Shown: positions 7,898-17,973 of the stretch, one piece after another
Position numbering within the stretch: position 1 is the first letter of the stretch
How the letters are laid out: every line of letters starts with the position of its first letter
From: an uncultured Aquimarina sp.
GTDB taxonomy: Bacteria > Bacteroidota > Bacteroidia > Flavobacteriales > Flavobacteriaceae
Length of the DNA stretch: 64,000 bases
Assembly (NCBI GenBank): GCA_947500545.1
Contig: CANMSO010000005.1
Coordinates: 62,001-126,000 of the forward strand
Direction of reading: 5' to 3'
The notes under the pieces: model-generated
What the model was told of the DNA's origin: nothing
What the model saw: only the letters and a program-made list of their open reading frames with translations
The model's database searches: none
Made by a program: the position numbers and the translations under genes

Positions 7898-10800
7898 ATG
7901 ATTCATTTCTTCGGAAACCAAAACGAGAAAGTATTTGCTGTTCAAACTGCTAATGAAATCTCACCTGAAAACATTAAAAAACTTGTCTGGTTATTTGGCA
8001 ACCAACCTATACTCTCTACGGCGTCTATTGACGCTTTTTTTGTTGGTCCCCGGGCGGCAATGATTACTCCATGGAGCACCAATGCCGTAGAAATCACTCA
8101 AAATATGGGTGTTGAGGGAATCATTCGTATAGAGGAGTTTAATGTAGTTTCAAAAGAGTTTTCGGATTTTGACCCAATGCTTTCCCAAAAGTATGATGGA
8201 TTGGATCAAGATATTTATACTATTAATATTGAGCCAGAACCTATTTTAGAGATTGATGATATTTCAGCATATAATGCTAGTGAAGGACTAGCGCTTAATG
8301 ATGAGGAAATTGAATACCTAGAAGGCGTAAGTAAGAAAATAGGAAGAAAACTTACTGATTCAGAGGTTTTTGGTTTTTCGCAAGTGAATTCTGAACACTG
8401 TCGTCATAAAATATTTAATGGCACGTTCATAATTGATGGTGAAGAACAACCTACTTCGCTTTTCAAATTGATTAAAAAAACTTCAGAAACTAATCCAAAC
8501 GAAATTGTTTCTGCCTACAAAGATAATGTTGCCTTTATAAAAGGGCCAAAAGTCACTCAATTTGCGCCAAAAACCGCAGATAAACCTGACTTTTATCAAG
8601 AAAAAGAATTTAATAGTGTGATTTCTCTTAAAGCAGAAACTCACAATTTCCCAACCACTGTAGAGCCATTTAATGGTGCAGCTACGGGCTCTGGAGGAGA
8701 AATAAGAGATCGCCTAGCAGGAGGAAAAGGCTCTCTGCCATTGGCTGGGACTGCGGTTTATATGACTTCGTATTCCAGGCTAGAAGAAAATCGGCCCTGG
8801 GAACAAGCAATGAATGAAAGAGAATGGCTATATCAAACACCAATTGATATCTTAATAAAAGCCTCGAACGGAGCTTCAGATTTTGGAAACAAATTTGGGC
8901 AGCCTTTAATCGCTGGTTCGGTTCTTACATTTGAACATCAGGATGATGCTCGTAAACTTGGTTTTGACAAAGTAATTATGCAAGCTGGTGGTATTGGTTA
9001 TGGTAAAGCTGAACAAGCTATCAAAGCCATACCAGAAACTGGTGACAAAATTGTGATCCTTGGAGGTGAAAATTACCGCATTGGTATGGGTGGTGCTGCA
9101 GTATCTTCGGCAGACACGGGAGAATTTAGTAGTGGTATCGAATTGAATGCTATACAACGTTCTAATCCAGAAATGCAAAAACGTGCTGCCAATGCCATTC
9201 GTGGCATGGTAGAAAGTGAAGAAAATACTATCGTTTCTATTCATGATCATGGTGCTGGAGGACATTTAAATTGTCTTTCAGAATTAGTTGAAGAAACAGG
9301 TGGCAAAATTGATCTGGATAAACTACCAGTTGGTGACCCAACACTTTCTGCAAAAGAAATAATAGGTAACGAGTCCCAGGAACGTATGGGCTTGGTTATA
9401 GGGGCAAAAGACATCGACACTCTAGAGCGCATCGCAGAACGTGAGCGTTCTCCTATGTACCAGGTTGGTGATGTTACGGGTGATCATCGTTTTGCTTTTA
9501 CATCCAAAACTACGGGTGATACACCAATGGATTTGGCACTAGAAGACATGTTTGGTAGTTCTCCTAAAACAATCATGAAAGATACTACTATAGATCGAAA
9601 TTATAGTGAGGTCACATATAACATAAACGATTTCCAAAGCTATTTAGAGCAAGTTTTACAGTTAGAAGCAGTAGCATGTAAAGATTGGTTAACAAATAAA
9701 GTTGATCGATGTGTTGGCGGAAAAGTTGCAAAACAGCAATGTGTTGGACCTTTACAATTGCCTCTAAATAATTGTGGTGTAATGGCTCTTGACTATAATG
9801 GTAAAGAAGGTATCGCAACAAGCATTGGCCACTCCCCCATTTCTGGATTAATTAATCCAGAAGCAGGAAGTAAGAACTCAATAGCAGAAGCATTAACTAA
9901 TATTATTTGGGCGCCTCTTAAGGATGGACTCAATTCTGTTTCTTTATCTGCTAATTGGATGTGGCCCTGTAAAAATGAAGGTGAAGATGCCAGACTATAC
10001 AAAGCTGTACAGGCAATTTCTGAATTTGCCATTGACTTAGGAATTAATGTACCTACGGGTAAAGATTCTTTATCAATGAAACAAAAATACCCTAATGATG
10101 AAGTAATAGCTCCGGGAACCGTTATTATTTCTGCTGCCGGAAATTGTGATGATATTAGTAAAGTTGTAGAACCAGTTCTCCAAAAAAATGGCGGGAACAT
10201 CTATTATATTAATCTTTCAAAGGATAAGCACCAATTAGGAGGTTCTTCATTCGCTCAAATTGTAAATAAAATTGGTTCTGAAGCACCAAATATTAAAGAT
10301 GCAGCAAGTTTTAAGAAAACATTTGATGTAATTCAGAACTTAATTCGAGATAACAAAATTGTAGCTGGTCATGATATCGCTTCAGGTGGTTTGATAACGA
10401 CTTTACTAGAACTATGTTTTGCAGATGTTAATATTGGTGCAGAACTTGATCTCACCGGTATTAGTGAATCAGATTCAGTAAAGTTATTATTTGCTGAAAA
10501 CGCTGGAATTGTAATTCAAAGCTCTTTAAATTCTAATATTGAATCAGTGTTTTCAGAAAATGGTATTGAATTTTTCAATATCGGAAAAGCAAAAGAAGGC
10601 GAATCTTTACATATAAAGAATGCAGATGATTCCTTTACACTAAATATTGCAGCCTTAAGAAATACGTGGTACAAAACATCATTCTTACTAGATCAAAAAC
10701 AAACTGCAAATAATCTTGCAAAAGATAGGTTTGAAAATTTTGCTAAACAACCGCTTAAATATGAATTCCCTATTCATTTTATGGGAAGAAAACCTATCAT

Positions 10801-11563
10801 AGATACTTCTAAACCTAGGCCAAAGGCAGCTATTATACGTGAAAAAGGAAGCAATTCTGAACGTGAAATGGCCAATGCTATGTATTTAGCTGGTTTTGAT
10901 GTCAAAGATGTACATATGACAGATTTGATTTCGGGTCGTGAAACATTAGAAGATATCCAGTTTATTGGTGCGGTTGGTGGTTTTTCAAACAGTGATGTAC
11001 TTGGTTCTGCAAAAGGATGGGCCGGAGCTTTTTTATATAATGAAAAAGCCAACGCAGCACTGAAAAACTTCTTTAAAAGAGAAGATACACTTTCTGTAGG
11101 TATCTGTAACGGTTGCCAATTGTTTATGGAACTCGAAGTAATTAATCCAGAGCACAAAGTGCATGGCAAACTAGTGCATAATGAATCACAAAAGCACGAA
11201 AGTGGTTTTACATCTGTAAAAATTCAAGATAATAATTCGGTAATGTTATCTACGTTAAGTGGAAGTACGTTGGGAGTTTGGATTTCTCACGGAGAAGGAA
11301 AATTTAACCTACCTCTTTCAGAAGATCAATACAATATAGTAGCTAAATATGGGTATGATGAATACCCTGCTAATCCTAATGGATCTGATTATAATACGGC
11401 AATGATGAGTGATAGAACAGGTCGTCATTTGGTAATGATGCCACATATCGAGAGGTCAACTTTTCAATGGAATTGGGCAAATTATCCAAAAGGAAGACGA
11501 GACGAAGTATCACCATGGATAGAAGCCTTTGTAAATGCAAGAAAGTGGATAGAAAACAAATAA
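7898..11563 (+). CDS. purL: Phosphoribosylformylglycinamidine synthase, single-chain
   Basis: About 1221 residues from the ATG (MIHFFGNQNEKVFAVQ). The enzyme makes FGAM from FGAR, glutamine and ATP in purine synthesis. Length fits the large single-chain form of proteobacteria and Bacteroidota. Visible parts are the ATP/substrate region with SEHCRHKIF and KAETHNFPTTVEPF, the second half with PTGKDSLSMK, and a C-terminal class I glutaminase with the nucleophile Cys in GICNGCQLF and the His/Glu pair in PHIERS. A weak hairpin follows the stop. It appears to be a single-gene unit. Confidence 0.95.
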   Translation: MIHFFGNQNEKVFAVQTANEISPENIKKLVWLFGNQPILSTASIDAFFVGPRAAMITPWSTNAVEITQNMGVEGIIRIEEFNVVSKEFSDFDPMLSQKYDGLDQDIYTINIEPEPILEIDDISAYNASEGLALNDEEIEYLEGVSKKIGRKLTDSEVFGFSQVNSEHCRHKIFNGTFIIDGEEQPTSLFKLIKKTSETNPNEIVSAYKDNVAFIKGPKVTQFAPKTADKPDFYQEKEFNSVISLKAETHNFPTTVEPFNGAATGSGGEIRDRLAGGKGSLPLAGTAVYMTSYSRLEENRPWEQAMNEREWLYQTPIDILIKASNGASDFGNKFGQPLIAGSVLTFEHQDDARKLGFDKVIMQAGGIGYGKAEQAIKAIPETGDKIVILGGENYRIGMGGAAVSSADTGEFSSGIELNAIQRSNPEMQKRAANAIRGMVESEENTIVSIHDHGAGGHLNCLSELVEETGGKIDLDKLPVGDPTLSAKEIIGNESQERMGLVIGAKDIDTLERIAERERSPMYQVGDVTGDHRFAFTSKTTGDTPMDLALEDMFGSSPKTIMKDTTIDRNYSEVTYNINDFQSYLEQVLQLEAVACKDWLTNKVDRCVGGKVAKQQCVGPLQLPLNNCGVMALDYNGKEGIATSIGHSPISGLINPEAGSKNSIAEALTNIIWAPLKDGLNSVSLSANWMWPCKNEGEDARLYKAVQAISEFAIDLGINVPTGKDSLSMKQKYPNDEVIAPGTVIISAAGNCDDISKVVEPVLQKNGGNIYYINLSKDKHQLGGSSFAQIVNKIGSEAPNIKDAASFKKTFDVIQNLIRDNKIVAGHDIASGGLITTLLELCFADVNIGAELDLTGISESDSVKLLFAENAGIVIQSSLNSNIESVFSENGIEFFNIGKAKEGESLHIKNADDSFTLNIAALRNTWYKTSFLLDQKQTANNLAKDRFENFAKQPLKYEFPIHFMGRKPIIDTSKPRPKAAIIREKGSNSEREMANAMYLAGFDVKDVHMTDLISGRETLEDIQFIGAVGGFSNSDVLGSAKGWAGAFLYNEKANAALKNFFKREDTLSVGICNGCQLFMELEVINPEHKVHGKLVHNESQKHESGFTSVKIQDNNSVMLSTLSGSTLGVWISHGEGKFNLPLSEDQYNIVAKYGYDEYPANPNGSDYNTAMMSDRTGRHLVMMPHIERSTFQWNWANYPKGRRDEVSPWIEAFVNARKWIENK

Positions 11564-11685
11564 AATAATCTATTCTCAAGAAAATTAAGCGCATATATTC
11601 GCAATAAAAATGTCGTAAGAATATTAATTAGGCAATATTTTGAAGATATATGAGGCAAACATATCAACAAAAACAATAAAATATT

Positions 11686-11717
11686 AAGGAGTTATCAAAT
11701 TACACCTCCTTTTTTTA
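11686..11717 (+). terminator. Probable purL terminator
   Basis: AAGGAG/CTCCTT stem (11686-11691 and 11706-11711) with a 14-base loop, followed by a T-run. The stem is short, hence moderate confidence. Confidence 0.45.
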
Positions 11718-11727
11718 TATATTAGGG

Positions 11728-11756
11728 TTGCGTATTATTAGATTTTTTATAATTTG
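11728..11756 (+). promoter_or_regulatory. Probable promoter of the acyl-CoA synthetase gene
   Basis: TTG (11728-11730), 18 bp, ATAATTTG (11749-11756). The -7 box has its first two bases inverted relative to TAnnTTTG. The predicted start falls on the palindrome at 11761-11776, consistent with repression. Confidence 0.45.
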
Positions 11757-11760
11757 CGAA

Positions 11761-11776
11761 ACTATGCACGCATAGT
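11761..11776. promoter_or_regulatory. MarR-type operator before the acyl-CoA synthetase gene
   Basis: ACTATGCACGCATAGT, an inverted repeat ACTATGC-N2-GCATAGT. The only other copy I saw is at 13809-13824 before the marR gene, and it is the exact reverse complement, so the two sites are the same element. It covers the predicted transcription start of the synthetase gene. Confidence 0.75.
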
Positions 11777-11895
11777 AGTTATTCTGGAGTTCCCAAAAGT
11801 AGGCTGTACAAATAAAAGTATTGCATATTATTTCTTAAAATGGGTATTGAGAAAAGAACTTCAAAAACTACTACGAAAATATTATAAAACAACTT

Positions 11896-13668
11896 ATGAC
11901 AACAATTACTAGACTATTTGATTTTCCACATTATCAATTAAAAAATTTCAATTTAGATAAAGCTTTAATCACCAAATACGATGGCGAATGGATAGCAACA
12001 TCATCTGCAGAATATGTAGCCAAAGCAAACCAAATTAGTCGTGGCCTTTTAAAATTAGGTGTGAAGCCAAATGATAAAATAGCAATTATATCTTCCAATA
12101 ACAGAACAGAATGGAACATAATCGATATTGGAGTATTACAAATCGGTGCTCAGGATGTTCCTATTTATCCAACAATTTCTCAGGATGATTATGAATATGT
12201 ATTAAACCATTCAGAATCTACACACTGTTTTGTTTCTGATGATGAAGTTTATCAAAAAGTCAAAAATATTCAAGACAAAGTACCATCATTAAAAGAAGTA
12301 TATTCTTTTAATGATATTAAAGGGTGTAAGAGTTGGAATGAAGTTTTAGAACTTGGTAAAGATGATAGCAATCAAGAAGAAGTAGAAAAAATTATGGCTT
12401 CAATCAAAGAAGACGATCTAGCTACTTTAATATATACATCAGGAACAACCGGAAGACCAAAAGGAGTAATGCTAAGTCATAAAAACATTGTTAGTAATGC
12501 CTTAGCTAGCTCTACAAGGTTTCCTCTAGAAAGCGGAAATAGCAAAGCATTAAGTTTCTTACCAGTTTGTCATATTTATGAAAGAATGACCATGTATTTT
12601 TATCAATATTGTGGTGTAGCTATCTATTTTGCAGAATCTTTAGAAACTATTAGTGACAATCTTAAAGAAATCAAACCAGATGTGATGACCGCTGTTCCTA
12701 GACTTCTAGAGAAAGTATACGATAAAATTATTGCAAAAGGTGCGGATCTTACAGGTATCAAAAAGAAGCTTTTCTTTTGGGCTGTAGATTTAGGATTAAA
12801 ATATGAACCCTATGGTGCCAATGGTTGGTGGTATGAAAAAAAATTAGGTATCGCCAGAAAACTTATATTTAGCAAATGGCAAGAAGCCCTAGGAAATAAT
12901 ATGAAGGTAATCGCTTCGGGAAGTGCCGCGTTGCAACCAAGACTTGCTCGAATATTTAATGCGGCTGGACTACCTGTAATGGAAGGATATGGTCTTACCG
13001 AAACATCACCTGTAATCTCGGTTAATGATGTAAGAAATAAAGGTTTCAAAATCGGAACCGTAGGAAAGATACTTCCGGACACAGAAGTTAAAATTGCCGA
13101 TGATGGAGAAATCCTGGTAAAAGGTCAACAGGTAATGCAAGGGTATTACAAAGATGAGGAAAAAACCAAGGAAGTTTTAAAAGGTGGATATTTTCATACT
13201 GGCGATATTGGTGAAATCGATAGTGAAGGATTTTTAAAAATTACCGATCGTAAAAAAGAAATGTTCAAGACTTCTGGAGGTAAATATGTTGCTCCTCAAC
13301 TAATAGAAAATGCAATGAAACAATCACGTTTTATTGAGCAGATTATGGTTATTGGTGAAGGAGAAAAAATGCCTGCTGCTTTCGTGCAACCTAATTTCGA
13401 GTTTTTAAAGGATTGGGCAGAGCGAAAAGGACTTAAAGTAGGCGATTCTTTTGATGAAATAATTTCTAATCAAATTGTAATAGATCGCTATCAGGAAGAA
13501 ATAGATGAACATAATGAAAAGTTTGGTAAATGGGAGCGAGTAAAGAAATTCGAACTCACTGCAGACGAATGGAGTATCGATGGTGGTCACCTTACACCAA
13601 CAATGAAACTAAGAAGAAAAATAATAAAGGAAAAATATAAAGAATTGTATTCTAAAATTTATGGCTAA
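11896..13668 (+). CDS. Long-chain fatty acid-CoA ligase (AMP-forming)
   Basis: 590 residues, ANL superfamily. The AMP-binding P-loop motif is LIYTSGTTGRPKGVMLSHKN (about 178-197). EGYGLTETSPV carries the adenine-contact motif, YFHTGDIGEID the ribose-binding Asp, and DRKKEMFKTSGGKYVAPQ the hinge and C-terminal domain. It activates fatty acids at the membrane face for beta-oxidation. The shared operator links it to the marR-fadNAE operon downstream. A strong hairpin follows, so it is its own transcript. Confidence 0.9.
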   Translation: MTTITRLFDFPHYQLKNFNLDKALITKYDGEWIATSSAEYVAKANQISRGLLKLGVKPNDKIAIISSNNRTEWNIIDIGVLQIGAQDVPIYPTISQDDYEYVLNHSESTHCFVSDDEVYQKVKNIQDKVPSLKEVYSFNDIKGCKSWNEVLELGKDDSNQEEVEKIMASIKEDDLATLIYTSGTTGRPKGVMLSHKNIVSNALASSTRFPLESGNSKALSFLPVCHIYERMTMYFYQYCGVAIYFAESLETISDNLKEIKPDVMTAVPRLLEKVYDKIIAKGADLTGIKKKLFFWAVDLGLKYEPYGANGWWYEKKLGIARKLIFSKWQEALGNNMKVIASGSAALQPRLARIFNAAGLPVMEGYGLTETSPVISVNDVRNKGFKIGTVGKILPDTEVKIADDGEILVKGQQVMQGYYKDEEKTKEVLKGGYFHTGDIGEIDSEGFLKITDRKKEMFKTSGGKYVAPQLIENAMKQSRFIEQIMVIGEGEKMPAAFVQPNFEFLKDWAERKGLKVGDSFDEIISNQIVIDRYQEEIDEHNEKFGKWERVKKFELTADEWSIDGGHLTPTMKLRRKIIKEKYKELYSKIYG

Positions 13669-13721
13669 TTCAATTCACTGATTACAATGCAAAACGCATA
13701 CAAGCTTAACTGTTAATCAGT

Positions 13722-13757
13722 AAACTCCTCATTTTATGGGGAGTTTTTTTATTAATT
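13722..13757 (+). terminator. Terminator of the acyl-CoA synthetase gene
   Basis: AAACTCC/GGGAGTTT stem with an A/T-rich loop (13722-13751), followed by a T-run. Confidence 0.75.
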
Positions 13758-13808
13758 CAATAGAAAAACGTAAATTACTTCATGAATTCATGAATTTTTA
13801 TCTTATTT

Positions 13809-13824
13809 ACTATGCGTGCATAGT
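13809..13824. promoter_or_regulatory. MarR-type operator before its own gene
   Basis: ACTATGCGTGCATAGT, reverse complement of the site at 11761. It sits where the -33 region should be for a -7 box TACCTTTA at 13835-13842, about 37 bp before the marR start, so the regulator likely represses itself and the operon. Confidence 0.75.
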
Positions 13825-13861
13825 AAATTTTTCTTACCTTTACCTTCATAATATTTTTTGA

Positions 13862-14317
13862 ATGAGGGAAAAAACAATCGATTATGCACTTAGAGCTACC
13901 TGGATGGCAGTTGCAAAAATGTATAATGAAGAAGCAAGTAAAAAAGGGAGTACAATGGCAACTGGATTTGCATTGCTAAGTATTGATCCGGAAAGTGGCA
14001 CCCCATCGACTTCATTAGGCCCCAAAATGGGTATGGAAGCCACAAGTCTATCACGTACTTTGAAAACCATGGAAGAAAAAGGGTTAATCTTTAGAAAGAA
14101 GAACCCCCAGGACGGTCGTGGTGTATTAATATATTTGACTCCTTTTGGCGTAGAAATGAGAAATTTCTCGAAAGATGTTGTTTTCACTTTCGACAATGCT
14201 GTCAAAAAAAATATTCCAAAAGAAAAATTGGATACTTTTTTAGAAGTATTCCAAATGATCAATGATTTAATCGCTTCCAAAAAAGTGTACACAAAAAAAG
14301 AATCTATAACACCTTAA
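13862..14317 (+). CDS. MarR-family transcriptional regulator of beta-oxidation genes
   Basis: 151 residues, typical MarR length. The winged helix-turn-helix is at about 45-105: LGPKMGMEATSLSRTLKTME as helix-turn-helix and KNPQDGRGVLIYLT as wing with the conserved D-R. Helical ends form the dimer interface. It is the first gene of the fad operon, 17 bp before fadN. The same palindrome stands before it and before the acyl-CoA ligase gene, so an acyl-CoA-responsive repressor of fatty acid degradation is a reasonable inference; the ligand is not shown by sequence. Confidence 0.85.
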   Translation: MREKTIDYALRATWMAVAKMYNEEASKKGSTMATGFALLSIDPESGTPSTSLGPKMGMEATSLSRTLKTMEEKGLIFRKKNPQDGRGVLIYLTPFGVEMRNFSKDVVFTFDNAVKKNIPKEKLDTFLEVFQMINDLIASKKVYTKKESITP

Positions 14318-14334
14318 CAACTTTAAGTCAAAAA

Positions 14335-16740
14335 ATGAAAAGAATCATTAAAAAAGTTGCAGTCGTCGGCTCAGGAATTATGGGGTCGGGCATTGCATGT
14401 CATTTCGCCAATATTGGTGTCGAAGTACTTTTATTAGACATCGTTCCTAGAGAACTAAATGACAAAGAAAAAGCAAAAGGGCTTACTCTAGAAGATAAAG
14501 TAGTCCGTAATCGGTTAGTGAATGACTCTCTTACCGCTGCTCTTAAATCTAAACCTTCTCCTATTTATCATCAAAAATTTGCAAACCGTATCGCTACAGG
14601 AAATCTTGAAGATGATATTGCAAAAGTTGCAGATGTAGATTGGATTATTGAGGTTGTTGTAGAAAGACTAGATATCAAAAAAATGGTCTTTGAAAATCTT
14701 GAGAAATACAGAACACCAGGTACTTTGATTACCTCTAATACCTCTGGTATTCCTATAAAATTTATGAACGAAGGAAGAAGTGAGGATTTCCAGAAACATT
14801 TCTGCGGAACGCATTTCTTTAACCCCGCTCGTTACCTTAAATTATTCGAAATCATTCCTGGACCTAGTACTTCTCAAGAAGTTTTAGATTTCCTTAATGG
14901 ATATGGAGAACAATATTTGGGTAAAACTTCAGTCGTTGCAAAAGATACACCAGCATTTATTGGTAACAGAATTGGTATCTTTAGTATTATGAGTTTATTC
15001 CATATGGTTAAAGAAATGGGGTTAACTATTGAAGAGGTGGATAAGCTTTCTGGCCCTGTTATTGGTCGTCCAAAATCAGCTACATTTCGTACGGTAGACG
15101 TTGTAGGATTGGACACTTTGGTTCATGTAGCTAATGGAATTGCTGAAAACTGCCCAGATGATGAGCAACTTGAATTATTTAAGCTTCCAGCTTTCATCAA
15201 TACAATGATGGAAAACAAATGGTTAGGAAGTAAAACGAAACAAGGTTTCTATAAAAAGAATGTATCTGCCGAAGGAAAAAAAGAAATTCTTTCTTTAGAT
15301 TTAGACACATTAGAATACAGAGCTAACAAAAGAGCATCTTTCGCTACTTTAGAAATGACCAAAACAATTGACAAAGTTGTAGATCGTTTCAAAGTACTTG
15401 TTGCCGGAAAAGATAAAGCGGGTGAATTTTATCGTAAAACCTTATCTGCCTTATTTGCATATGTTTCCAATCGTATTCCTGAAATCACAGATGATTTATA
15501 TAAAATAGATGATGCTATGAAAGCAGGTTTTGGATGGGAACATGGTCCTTTCCAAATATGGGATGCTGTTGGTGTTGAAAAAGGAATAGAAATGATGAAA
15601 GCTGAAGGTCTTGAGCCGGCAGCTTGGGTAAATGAGATGATTGCTGCTGGAAATACATCTTTCTACTCTGTAAAAGATGGTGCTACTTTCTACTACGATA
15701 TACCAAAGAAAGCACAAGTAAAAGTGCCGGGGCAAGATGCATTTATTATTCTTGACAACATTCGTAAATCTTCAGAGGTATTCAAAAATAGCGGTGTTGT
15801 TGTTGAAGATCTTGGTGATGGAATCTTAAACTTAGAATTCCAGAGTAAAATGAACACCATTGGTGGAGATGTATTAGCTGGACTTAATAAAGCAATTGAT
15901 TTAGCCGAGAAAGATTTCCAGGGATTAGTAGTTGGTAATCAAGCAGCTAATTTCTCTGTTGGAGCTAACATTGGTATGATATTTATGATGGCCGTTGAGC
16001 AGGAATATGATGAGCTTAATATGGCAATCAAATACTTCCAAGATTCTATGATGCGTATGCGTTACTCTGCAATCCCAACAATAGCTGCTCCTCATGGTAT
16101 GGCTCTTGGTGGTGGATGTGAAATTTCACTTCATGCCGATAAAGTAGTTGCAGCAGCTGAAACATATATGGGACTGGTTGAATTTGGAGTTGGTGTTATC
16201 CCTGGTGGGGGTGGATCTAAAGAAATGGCATTAAGAGCTTCTGATCTTTTCAAGAAAGATGATGTAGAACTTAATATACTTCAAGAACATTTCTTAACTA
16301 TTGGTATGGCCAAAGTATCAACATCTGCTTACGAAGCTTTTGATACAAATCTTCTTCAGAAAGGAAAAGATATCGTTGTAGTAAATAAAGATCGCCAAAT
16401 CGCTACTGCAAAAGCGCATGCAAAATTAATTGCAGAGCAAGGATATACACAACCTCCTAAACGTAAAGATATAAAGGTACTTGGAAAACAGGCACTTGGT
16501 ATGTTCTTAGTAGGTACAGACTCTATGGAAGCTAGTAAATACATTTCTGAGCATGATCACAAAATAGCGAATAAGTTGGGTTATGTAATGGCCGGTGGAG
16601 ATTTATCTGAACCAACCTTGGTAACAGAACAATACTTACTAGACTTAGAAAGAGAAGCTTTCTTATCTCTTTGTACAGAACGTAAGACTCTTGAGCGTAT
16701 CGAGCACATGCTTAAGAAAGGTAAACCGCTAAGAAACTAG
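14335..16740 (+). CDS. fadN: 3-hydroxyacyl-CoA dehydrogenase / enoyl-CoA hydratase, FadN type
   Basis: 801 residues. The dehydrogenase comes first: NAD Rossmann loop GSGIMGSGIACHFAN at about 11-25 and the dehydrogenase C-domains to about 470. The enoyl-CoA hydratase follows (about 485-700) with GMALGGGCEISLHAD and GVGVIPGGGGSKE. This order is the reverse of E. coli FadB and the same as Bacillus subtilis FadN. It catalyses hydration and oxidation of enoyl-CoA in beta-oxidation. The gene order fadN-fadA-fadE also matches the Bacillus operon. Confidence 0.9.
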   Translation: MKRIIKKVAVVGSGIMGSGIACHFANIGVEVLLLDIVPRELNDKEKAKGLTLEDKVVRNRLVNDSLTAALKSKPSPIYHQKFANRIATGNLEDDIAKVADVDWIIEVVVERLDIKKMVFENLEKYRTPGTLITSNTSGIPIKFMNEGRSEDFQKHFCGTHFFNPARYLKLFEIIPGPSTSQEVLDFLNGYGEQYLGKTSVVAKDTPAFIGNRIGIFSIMSLFHMVKEMGLTIEEVDKLSGPVIGRPKSATFRTVDVVGLDTLVHVANGIAENCPDDEQLELFKLPAFINTMMENKWLGSKTKQGFYKKNVSAEGKKEILSLDLDTLEYRANKRASFATLEMTKTIDKVVDRFKVLVAGKDKAGEFYRKTLSALFAYVSNRIPEITDDLYKIDDAMKAGFGWEHGPFQIWDAVGVEKGIEMMKAEGLEPAAWVNEMIAAGNTSFYSVKDGATFYYDIPKKAQVKVPGQDAFIILDNIRKSSEVFKNSGVVVEDLGDGILNLEFQSKMNTIGGDVLAGLNKAIDLAEKDFQGLVVGNQAANFSVGANIGMIFMMAVEQEYDELNMAIKYFQDSMMRMRYSAIPTIAAPHGMALGGGCEISLHADKVVAAAETYMGLVEFGVGVIPGGGGSKEMALRASDLFKKDDVELNILQEHFLTIGMAKVSTSAYEAFDTNLLQKGKDIVVVNKDRQIATAKAHAKLIAEQGYTQPPKRKDIKVLGKQALGMFLVGTDSMEASKYISEHDHKIANKLGYVMAGGDLSEPTLVTEQYLLDLEREAFLSLCTERKTLERIEHMLKKGKPLRN

Positions 16741-16753
16741 AAAAAGAAAAAAA

Positions 16754-17944
16754 ATGAAAACAGCATATATAGTAAAAGCATATAGAACAGCCGTGGGAAA
16801 AGCACCTCGCGGAGTATTCAGATTCAAAAGAACTGATGAATTGGCAGCTGAGACCATCCAACACATGATGAAAGAGCTTCCACAATTAGATAAAGCACGT
16901 ATCGATGATGTAATTGTTGGTAACGCAATGCCAGAAGGATCTCAAGGACTAAATATGGCACGTTTGATCTCACTAATGGGATTAGAATCTATAGATGTTC
17001 CTGGAGTAACTGTAAATAGATTTTGTTCATCAGGAATAGAAACTATTGGTATGGCTACTGCAAAAATACAAGCTGGTATGGCCGATTGTATTATTGCTGG
17101 TGGTGCAGAAAGTATGAGTTCTGTTCCTATGACTGGATACAAAACAGAGCTTAATTACGACTTAGCAAAGGCTGGACATGAAGATTACTATTGGGGAATG
17201 GGGAATACTGCAGAAGCAGTTGCTCACCAATTTAAAGTATCTCGTGAAGATCAGGATGAATTTGCCTACCATTCACATATGAAAGCTTTAAAAGCTCAAG
17301 CCGAAGATCGTTTCCAAGATCAAATAGTGCCGATAAATGTAGAGCAGATTTATATTGACCAAAGTGGAAAAAAAGCTTCAAGATCATATACTGTTACTAA
17401 AGATGAAGGTCCTAGAGCAGGAACAAGTAAAGAAGTACTTGGTAAACTTAGACCTGTATTTGAAGCTGGAGGAAGTGTTACAGCCGGTAATTCATCTCAA
17501 ATGAGTGATGGTGCTGCTTTTGTAATGGTTATGAGTGAAGATATGGTAAAAGAATTGAACCTTGAACCAATCGCAAGACTTGTTAATTATGCTGCAGCAG
17601 GTGTTGAACCAAGAATTATGGGTATCGGTCCTGTTAAAGCTATTCCAAAAGCGCTAAAACAAGCAGGATTAAAACAAGATGATATTGAGTTGATCGAACT
17701 TAACGAAGCATTTGCTTCTCAATCTCTAGCCGTAATGCGCGAACTAAATATCAATCAGGATATTGTAAATGTAAACGGTGGAGCTATTGCGCTTGGTCAT
17801 CCATTAGGATGTACAGGAGCTAAACTTTCAGTACAATTATTTGATGAAATGCGTAAGCGTGATATGAAAGGTAAATATGGTATGGTTACCATGTGTGTAG
17901 GTACAGGACAAGGAGCTGCCGGTATCTTTGAATTTTTGAATTAA
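16754..17944 (+). CDS. fadA: Acetyl-CoA C-acyltransferase (thiolase)
   Basis: 396 residues, full-length thiolase. The acylated Cys is in [12 protein letters not shown]. The second half has [16 protein letters not shown] with the catalytic His, and the second active-site Cys is in [12 protein letters not shown]. It cleaves 3-ketoacyl-CoA in the last step of beta-oxidation. It starts 13 bp after fadN and 29 bp before fadE, in one operon. Confidence 0.93.
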   Translation: MKTAYIVKAYRTAVGKAPRGVFRFKRTDELAAETIQHMMKELPQLDKARIDDVIVGNAMPEGSQGLNMARLISLMGLESIDVPGVTVNRFCSSGIETIGMATAKIQAGMADCIIAGGAESMSSVPMTGYKTELNYDLAKAGHEDYYWGMGNTAEAVAHQFKVSREDQDEFAYHSHMKALKAQAEDRFQDQIVPINVEQIYIDQSGKKASRSYTVTKDEGPRAGTSKEVLGKLRPVFEAGGSVTAGNSSQMSDGAAFVMVMSEDMVKELNLEPIARLVNYAAAGVEPRIMGIGPVKAIPKALKQAGLKQDDIELIELNEAFASQSLAVMRELNINQDIVNVNGGAIALGHPLGCTGAKLSVQLFDEMRKRDMKGKYGMVTMCVGTGQGAAGIFEFLN

Positions 17945-17973
17945 ATTATAGAAAAGAGAATAACACAAGAAAA

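Noticed and set aside
8906..11169. Several minus-strand frames of 60-135 codons inside purL
   Set aside because: Shadows in a conserved single-chain enzyme gene.
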